Shown: one piece after another, positions 14,002-18,723 of the stretch | Layout of the letters: every line of letters begins with the position of its first letter | How positions within the stretch are numbered: position 1 is the first letter of the stretch | DNA from: Oscillospiraceae bacterium | GTDB lineage: Bacteria > Bacillota > Clostridia > Oscillospirales > Oscillospiraceae | Length of the DNA: 18,723 nt | Reading direction: 5' to 3' | Assembly: GCA_009776905.1 (NCBI GenBank) | Contig: WRMX01000008.1 | Coordinates: 11,268 to 29,990, forward strand | Position numbers and translations under genes: made by a program | Notes under the pieces: generated by a model | The model's input: only the letters and a program-made list of their open reading frames with translations | Told to the model about the DNA's origin: nothing | The model's database searches: none

Positions 14002-17000
14002 GCGAGGCCGTTATGACTGCGGAACAGGAAGCTGCGGTGAAACACAGGGGCAGATCGCTGCTTGTTTCCGCAGCGGCGGGTTCCGGGAAGACCAAAGTGC
14101 TGGTTGAACGGCTTTTGGACATGGTTGAGAATGGTGACGACATTGATGAATTCCTCGTCATTACATATACGCGCGCGGCCGCTTCCGAGTTACGCGGGAG
14201 GATATATGACGAAATATTGGAAAGGCTGGCGGACAACCCTGACAACAGGCGGCTACGCAGACAGTCCATATTATGCCGGGCGGCCTCAATCAGCACGATT
14301 CACTCGTATTGTACCGAATTATTGCGCGAACATGCGCATCTAGCGGAATTGGCGCCTGATTTTCGCGTTATGGACGATAGTGAGAGCGGGCTTTTGAAAA
14401 CGGCGGTCCTTGAGAACGTGCTAAATGCTGCATATGAGGAAATTGAGACGTCAGGTTCTTTCAAGGCTTTGATCGACGCTGTGGCTACGGGGCGCGACGA
14501 TAAGCGGCTTGCGGAAATGATTATCGATGCGCATAAGAAACTACAGAGCAATCCGAGACCGCGACAGTGGTTGGAGAGCCGAATCGAAGAATTTTCCGAA
14601 ATTTTGGCGAATGAAGAGCATACGGTTTGGGATGTCTCCGAGACTCCTTGGGGCAAGTATTTGATCGAAAAGGCGAAGTATCGCGCGGGGTATTGGCGCG
14701 ATGAACTCGTGCGGCTGCGTGAGGAGATGAGAGCATATCTCGATTTTGACAATGCTTACGGCCCTTGCATAGATGAGTCGATTGCGAGCTGCGACGCTTT
14801 TTTGGCGGGACTCGATGCCGGCTGGGATGAGGCAATCAGAAACTGCGATATTGTTTTCCCGAGGCCGAAACCGATAGGCGGGTATGACGATTTTAAGGAT
14901 GTGCGGAATAAATGCAAAGCCGAGCTCGCGGCTTGCACGGCATTGTTGCAGGGCGGCTCGGAGGAGCATTTTGCGGACATGCAGGCCGTCTCGCCGGCAA
15001 TGATTGCTTTGATGCGGCTGATTCTGGAATTTGACGATGCGTATTTGGCGGAGAAGCGCAGCAGGGGCACTGTGGACTTTTCAGACCTGGAGCATATGGT
15101 GCTGTCGTTGCTGGTTGATGTGGAGACGGGCGAAAAGACTGAGCTGGCGGTTGCTGCTTCGACGCGTTTCAAGGAGATCATGATCGACGAGTATCAGGAC
15201 GTCAATGCTGTGCAGGAAGAGATTTTCAACGCTTTGTCGCGTGATGGCGGGAATGTTTTTATGGTGGGCGACGTCAAGCAGTCGATCTATCGTTTCCGCC
15301 TTGCCGATCCGACGATTTTTCTGGAGAAGTACAGAAGGGCGGGCGATGGCGGGAGCGGGGGTGTTGGTGGCATCGGCGGGGGCGGCAGCGCGGGAGGTGT
15401 GGGTCGCACGAGTGATGTGAGCAGTGCCGGAGTCGTGGGCGTTGGCGGAGGCGCGGGTGGCGCGGGTGCGGGTGGCGGCGTTGGCGTGAGCGCGGGTGGC
15501 GGTGGCGATGCGGTCGATACTGCACCGCCGAGTTTGATTCTGCTATCAAAAAACTTCAGGTCGCAGCCGGGCATACTTCATTTCGTCAATTTCATTTTCG
15601 GAAGCATAATGTCGCCAAGCTTTGGGGAGATGGAATACTCCGAACGTGAGATGCTGGTTCCCGGGAGGGAAGGCGACGCAGAGGAAACCGGCGCAGAAGA
15701 AACCGGCGCAGAGGAAACTGGCGCAGAAGAAACCGGCGACGCAGTAGAAACAGGAGGCGCAGAAAAAAACGGCAACATAGAAGAAACAGATGGGTTTTGG
15801 CCGGGCGTCGAGTTTGTTGCCATCGACATGAGCACCATTGAAAAAGACGAAGAAGAAGAAAATCCGAGAAAAACACAAATTGAAGCGCGCTATATAGCGG
15901 AACGCATTGCGGAAATGGTCGACAACGGAACTGAGATCCCTGACGGCCAGGGAGGAACGCGACGCGTTGATTATGACGACATCGTGATTTTGCTGCGGTC
16001 GGTGCGCGGCAAGGCGTGGCAATATGCCGACATGCTTGCGGAACATGGCATTCCTGCGGATATTCCCGGCACAGAGGGGTTCTTCGAGAGTGTCGAGGTG
16101 AACGCCGCGCTTTCGCTGCTGGCCGTGATCGACAATCCAATGCAAGATATTCCTTTGGCTGCTGCTTTGCGCGGACCTGTATATGGCTTTTCGGCGGACG
16201 AGCTGGCGGAGATTCGAGCGAGGTCGAAAAATACCAACTTTTATATTGCGCTGAAACAAGCTGCGGCATCGAATGAAAAGTGCGCTTCGTTCCTTGCAGA
16301 TATTGAAGCGATGCGTCTGATCGCTCCTGATATGCCAGCAGCGAGGTTCATTTGGCACTTATATAATAAAACGGAGCTTTTGGGGCGCGTGGGTGCCATG
16401 CGCGGCGGCGTGAAGAGGCGCGAGAACCTGCTGAATCTGGTGGAGTACGCGAGAGCTTTTGAGGAGAATGGATATAGGGGGCTGTTTGGGTTTTTGGTTT
16501 ATATGAATAATCTGCGCGAAAAAGGTGAGGAGCCGTCACGCGAAGAGAGTTTGAAAATCGGCAACTCGGTCCGGATCATGAGCATTCACAAGTCGAAGGG
16601 GCTGGAGTTTCCCATCGTTTTTATCGCGGATGGTGCAAAGCGTTTCAACTTCACTGATATTCATGAGCCGCTTGTCATGCATCCGATATTTGGCCTGGGA
16701 ATCAAGCGTATTGACCGGCAACGGCGGATTGCGTATCCGACGATTGCTCGTATGGCGATCCAAGGCAAGCTGGCCGAGGAAATGCTCGCGGAGGAGTTGC
16801 GCGTGCTTTACGTCGCGATGACGCGAGCTCGCGAGAAGCTTATTATTACTGCGACGTTCAAAGATGCGGGCAGAGAGATCGAGAAAACATCGAAGCTCGT
16901 TAGGGGAGAAGGGCCGGCGAGTGTGGGCACCGGTGAGCCAGGCTTCGCTCCCGTTCCGGCGCAGGTTCTCGAAGGCATGAGAAGCCCGGCCGATTGGATC

Positions 17001-17942
17001 GTCGCTGCGTTGTTGCAAGGGGGCAAGAGCGTTAAGGTTGTCAGCGGCGAGGGGGGCGATGGTGGTATGGTCGCTGTGCCGGGGGGGAGCGGCATGACGG
17101 CGGGGGCGGAGAGTAATAGGGCGGCGGAGGCGGAGTCCGGCGGCAATGAAAGCGTGACGGAGTCCGGTGAAAGCAAAGTGGAGCCGAGCATTAGGGCGAT
17201 GGAAGCGGAGGCTTTAAGCGTTAAGATGCTGCGAGAGCGGTTTGCATATAAATACCCATATGAAAAAGCCCCGGAACTGCCATCAAAGCTGACGGTTACG
17301 GAGCTGAAAGGGCGTATTTACGATGCTTATGATGCCGGAGACGCGCAGATCGTCGAATACTCCAAGCAAAGCGGGGATGATGGGAAGCGGCCTGCATATA
17401 GGCGCCCCCGTTTTATCCTGGAGAAAGCGGGGCTGACCGCGGCCGAGCGCGGGACGGCGCTGCACCAGGCCATGCAATGCATCGACTATGCCAAGTGCGG
17501 GAACGAGAGCGGGGTTGAGAGCGAGATCGCACGAATGAGGGACGAAGGCATCCTTTCTGAGGAACAGGCCGCCGCAATCGACAGACCAAAGGTCGTTCGC
17601 TTCTTTGAATCTGATATCGGCAAGCGGGTGTTGCGTTCGCAAAGCATGAAAAGGGAGTTTAAGTTTTCCTTGTTGCATCCTGCGGAGCGGTATTACGCGG
17701 GCGGGGGAGATGATAAAATATTGCTGCAGGGGATCATCGACTGCTTTTTTGAGGAGGATGGGATGCTTGTCGTCATCGACTTCAAGACGGATCGAGTGCT
17801 GCCGGGCAAGCTCATGGAGAAGGCTGCGGACTACGCGCCGCAAATCGCCTCGTATTCTTCCGCGTTGGAGTCCATAACGGGAAAGAATGTCACAGAGCGG
17901 GTTTTGTATTTCTTTGATGCTGATGCTGCGGTGTGTTTGTGA
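13998..17942 (+). CDS. addA: ATP-dependent helicase/nuclease subunit AddA
   Basis: This 1314-residue UvrD-type 3'-5' helicase with a C-terminal RecB-like nuclease is the motor subunit of AddAB. The start is ATG 13998, overlapping the addB stop as ATGA, with GAGAGGGGGG just upstream. Motifs in order: Walker A AAAGSGKT (Lys31), Ia VITYTRAAASELRGRI, II MIDEYQDV (Asp397-Glu398), III VGDVKQSIYRFR, IV LSKNFRS, V SIHKSKGLEFP, VI LRVLYVAMTRARE (Arg943). The nuclease region has ERGTALHQAM, GIID (Asp1248) and DFKTD (Asp1261, Lys1263). All catalytic residues are present. It is slightly longer than typical AddA (about 1230 residues in Bacillus) because of three low-complexity insertions: a Gly-rich block at 448-504 between motifs III and IV, an EETGA repeat near 560-580, and a Gly/Ser/Glu-rich stretch at about 1016-1065 before the nuclease. 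Confidence 0.96.
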   Translation: MSEAVMTAEQEAAVKHRGRSLLVSAAAGSGKTKVLVERLLDMVENGDDIDEFLVITYTRAAASELRGRIYDEILERLADNPDNRRLRRQSILCRAASISTIHSYCTELLREHAHLAELAPDFRVMDDSESGLLKTAVLENVLNAAYEEIETSGSFKALIDAVATGRDDKRLAEMIIDAHKKLQSNPRPRQWLESRIEEFSEILANEEHTVWDVSETPWGKYLIEKAKYRAGYWRDELVRLREEMRAYLDFDNAYGPCIDESIASCDAFLAGLDAGWDEAIRNCDIVFPRPKPIGGYDDFKDVRNKCKAELAACTALLQGGSEEHFADMQAVSPAMIALMRLILEFDDAYLAEKRSRGTVDFSDLEHMVLSLLVDVETGEKTELAVAASTRFKEIMIDEYQDVNAVQEEIFNALSRDGGNVFMVGDVKQSIYRFRLADPTIFLEKYRRAGDGGSGGVGGIGGGGSAGGVGRTSDVSSAGVVGVGGGAGGAGAGGGVGVSAGGGGDAVDTAPPSLILLSKNFRSQPGILHFVNFIFGSIMSPSFGEMEYSEREMLVPGREGDAEETGAEETGAEETGAEETGDAVETGGAEKNGNIEETDGFWPGVEFVAIDMSTIEKDEEEENPRKTQIEARYIAERIAEMVDNGTEIPDGQGGTRRVDYDDIVILLRSVRGKAWQYADMLAEHGIPADIPGTEGFFESVEVNAALSLLAVIDNPMQDIPLAAALRGPVYGFSADELAEIRARSKNTNFYIALKQAAASNEKCASFLADIEAMRLIAPDMPAARFIWHLYNKTELLGRVGAMRGGVKRRENLLNLVEYARAFEENGYRGLFGFLVYMNNLREKGEEPSREESLKIGNSVRIMSIHKSKGLEFPIVFIADGAKRFNFTDIHEPLVMHPIFGLGIKRIDRQRRIAYPTIARMAIQGKLAEEMLAEELRVLYVAMTRAREKLIITATFKDAGREIEKTSKLVRGEGPASVGTGEPGFAPVPAQVLEGMRSPADWIVAALLQGGKSVKVVSGEGGDGGMVAVPGGSGMTAGAESNRAAEAESGGNESVTESGESKVEPSIRAMEAEALSVKMLRERFAYKYPYEKAPELPSKLTVTELKGRIYDAYDAGDAQIVEYSKQSGDDGKRPAYRRPRFILEKAGLTAAERGTALHQAMQCIDYAKCGNESGVESEIARMRDEGILSEEQAAAIDRPKVVRFFESDIGKRVLRSQSMKREFKFSLLHPAERYYAGGGDDKILLQGIIDCFFEEDGMLVVIDFKTDRVLPGKLMEKAADYAPQIASYSSALESITGKNVTERVLYFFDADAAVCL
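15339..15509 (+). repeat. Gly-rich low-complexity insert in addA
   Basis: About 57 codons (residues 448-504), dominated by GGT/GGC/GGG with Ala, Val and Ser, lie between the helicase motif III segment (FLEKYRRA) and motif IV (LSKNFRS). Family members normally have a short connection here. Confidence 0.7.
15678..15737 (+). repeat. Four 15-bp tandem repeats in addA (AEETG units)
   Basis: Four back-to-back copies of GCAGARGAAACYGGC encode AEETG x4, followed by degenerate VETGG/EETDG versions. The first base-6 variants alternate G, A, G, A, so a 30-bp unit may itself have duplicated. Confidence 0.85.
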
Positions 17943-17975
17943 TGATGTGTGAAGATTGCATAATATAAATATTAA

Positions 17976-18004
17976 TTGACATTCCTTGCGAATTAGTCTA
18001 TAAT
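17976..18004 (+). promoter_or_regulatory. Consensus sigma-A promoter of the hipBA locus
   Basis: A perfect TTGACA (17976-17981), 17-bp spacer and perfect TATAAT (17999-18004), with A/T-rich sequence upstream. The 16-bp palindrome at 17996-18011 overlaps the -10. Confidence 0.9.
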
Positions 18005-18011
18005 TATAGAC
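17996..18011. promoter_or_regulatory. Probable HipB operator
   Basis: GTCTATAATTATAGAC is a perfect 16-bp palindrome placed across the -10 box and just upstream of the ribosome binding site. This is where an antitoxin repressor would block its own promoter. Binding by the downstream HipB-like protein is inferred. Confidence 0.7.
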
Positions 18012-18028
18012 GTTATGGAGGATTTGTT

Positions 18029-18364
18029 ATGGGTAGAAAGGCTCTTGTTCTGCTGCCGCAGACGCAGGACATATTAGAAAAAATGGGCGAACAGATCAAG
18101 TATGCCAGGCTTCGCCGGAAAATTTCGTCGCAGTTGGTCGCCGAAAGGGCCGGCATTAGCAGGGCGTCGCTCTGGGCAGTTGAAAAAGGTTCGCCTTCAG
18201 TCGCTGTCGGGATTTATGCAGCCGTGTTGCATGCTCTCAACAACATGGACAAAGACCTGCTGCTTGTCGCCAAAGATGACGAGCTCGGCAGGAAGCTCCA
18301 GGATCTTGATCTCACGGTGAGAAAACGCGCTCCGAAGCGCAGAGCAACGGACAGCATAAGGTGA
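18029..18364 (+). CDS. HipB-like XRE-family antitoxin/transcriptional regulator
   Basis: This 111-residue protein has an XRE-type helix-turn-helix (residues about 20-70: IKYARLRRKISSQLVAERAG, then ISRASLWAVEKGSPSVAVG). A tail ending KLQDLDLTVRKRAPKRRA matches regulators paired with HipA kinases. It should bind its own promoter and neutralise HipA. A GGAGGA site (18017-18022) lies 6 nt before the ATG. The gene follows a consensus promoter with a palindromic operator candidate, and the hipA-like gene follows after 129 nt. That gap is larger than in many hipBA pairs. Confidence 0.88.
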   Translation: MGRKALVLLPQTQDILEKMGEQIKYARLRRKISSQLVAERAGISRASLWAVEKGSPSVAVGIYAAVLHALNNMDKDLLLVAKDDELGRKLQDLDLTVRKRAPKRRATDSIR

Positions 18365-18493
18365 GCGTTGCCCGCAACCCAAAAACCGAAAATTGTCCGC
18401 GCTCGCAGTAACTAACAGCTTGCGGCAAAGAGACATTGGCCACGTTACGCTAACTTGATTAAGTCTGCGGTGACATAGGACGTAGGTGTTAAA

Positions 18494-18723
18494 ATGAGCA
18501 GCAATGAAAAAGACATATATGTATATTCTGACTGGCAAAACAGTTCTCCGATGCTGATTGGAGCGCTTCATACAAGCAGCTTGAGAGGAAAAGAACTCAT
18601 ATCTTTCGAGTATGAGAGGGAGTATCTAAGCTCAACGGATTCCGGACTAATTATCGATCCTGATCTGTCATTATATGATGGACGACAGTATGTTCCGTCA
18701 GATAAACCGATTTTCGGGATTTT
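18494..18723 (+). CDS. HipA-like serine/threonine kinase toxin, N-terminal part (partial)
   Basis: The frame is open from ATG 18494 to the right edge (76 codons), so the kinase core is not visible. The visible part fits the HipA N-terminal domain: DIYVYSDWQNSSPMLIGALH, then RGKELISFEYEREYL, then DPDLSLYDGRQYVP. HipA toxins phosphorylate glutamyl-tRNA synthetase or related targets and slow growth. A stop codon (TAG, 18476) lies upstream in frame, which fixes the start at this ATG. The ribosome binding site is weak (TAGGTG, 18483-18488), suggesting lower translation than the antitoxin. Target and activity cannot be judged from the fragment. Confidence 0.85.
   Translation, partial: MSSNEKDIYVYSDWQNSSPMLIGALHTSSLRGKELISFEYEREYLSSTDSGLIIDPDLSLYDGRQYVPSDKPIFGI

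Overview
The window looks like a chromosomal segment of an uncultured Firmicute, most likely in the Clostridia (Eubacteriales). Supporting signs are strong GGAGG-type ribosome binding sites, consensus sigma-A promoters, TTG starts, an AddAB-type recombination nuclease in place of RecBCD, a zinc-ribbon membrane protein with a Pro-rich linker, and a diacylglyceryl-type lipoprotein. Species cannot be read from the sequence. Most genes are GC-rich. The block at about 2.4-5.8 kb is visibly richer in A/T and uses different codons, which suggests horizontal acquisition.

Layout: (1) 1-494, minus strand: start of a lipoprotein resembling the N-terminus of Clostridial polysaccharide-deacetylase proteins, cut by the window edge, with a clear promoter. 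(2) 642-709: a small hairpin-forming inverted repeat. (3) 788-2305: an acetate/propionate-type acyl-CoA:acetate CoA-transferase. (4) 2442-5771: a compact three-gene operon under one strong promoter. It encodes a DNA cytosine-5 methyltransferase with an N-terminal helix-turn-helix, a protein with two degenerate LAGLIDADG motifs, and a small PD-(D/E)XK nuclease. This is the best candidate for an undescribed system: an apparent restriction-modification unit in which a catalytically dead LAGLIDADG fold may provide DNA recognition and a separate PD-(D/E)XK protein may cut. (5) 6043-8199: an intact ISAs1-like insertion sequence, with 24-bp perfect terminal inverted repeats, a 9-bp target duplication, and two minus-strand genes (transposase plus an unrecognised partner). 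A 69-bp GC-rich repeat lies inside its left end, and an inverted copy lies just outside it.

(6) 8293-10326: a membrane protein with a zinc ribbon, a tandem-repeat Pro/Tyr-rich linker, one membrane helix and four PPC-like extracellular repeats, followed by a hairpin terminator. (7) 10396-17942: addB and addA, overlapping by ATGA. These are the two subunits of the helicase-nuclease that resects double-strand breaks. Both carry unusual Gly-rich or repetitive insertions. (8) 17976 to the right edge: a HipBA-type toxin-antitoxin locus with a perfect consensus promoter, a 16-bp palindrome over the -10 box, a HipB-like XRE regulator, and the first 76 codons of HipA.

Functionally, the window mixes housekeeping functions (AddAB, CoA-transferase, surface proteins) with mobile and conflict systems (restriction-modification candidate, insertion sequence, HipBA). 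The restriction candidate and AddAB could act on the same substrate, since AddAB degrades cut foreign DNA. That link rests only on general knowledge of AddAB-type enzymes, not on anything specific here.
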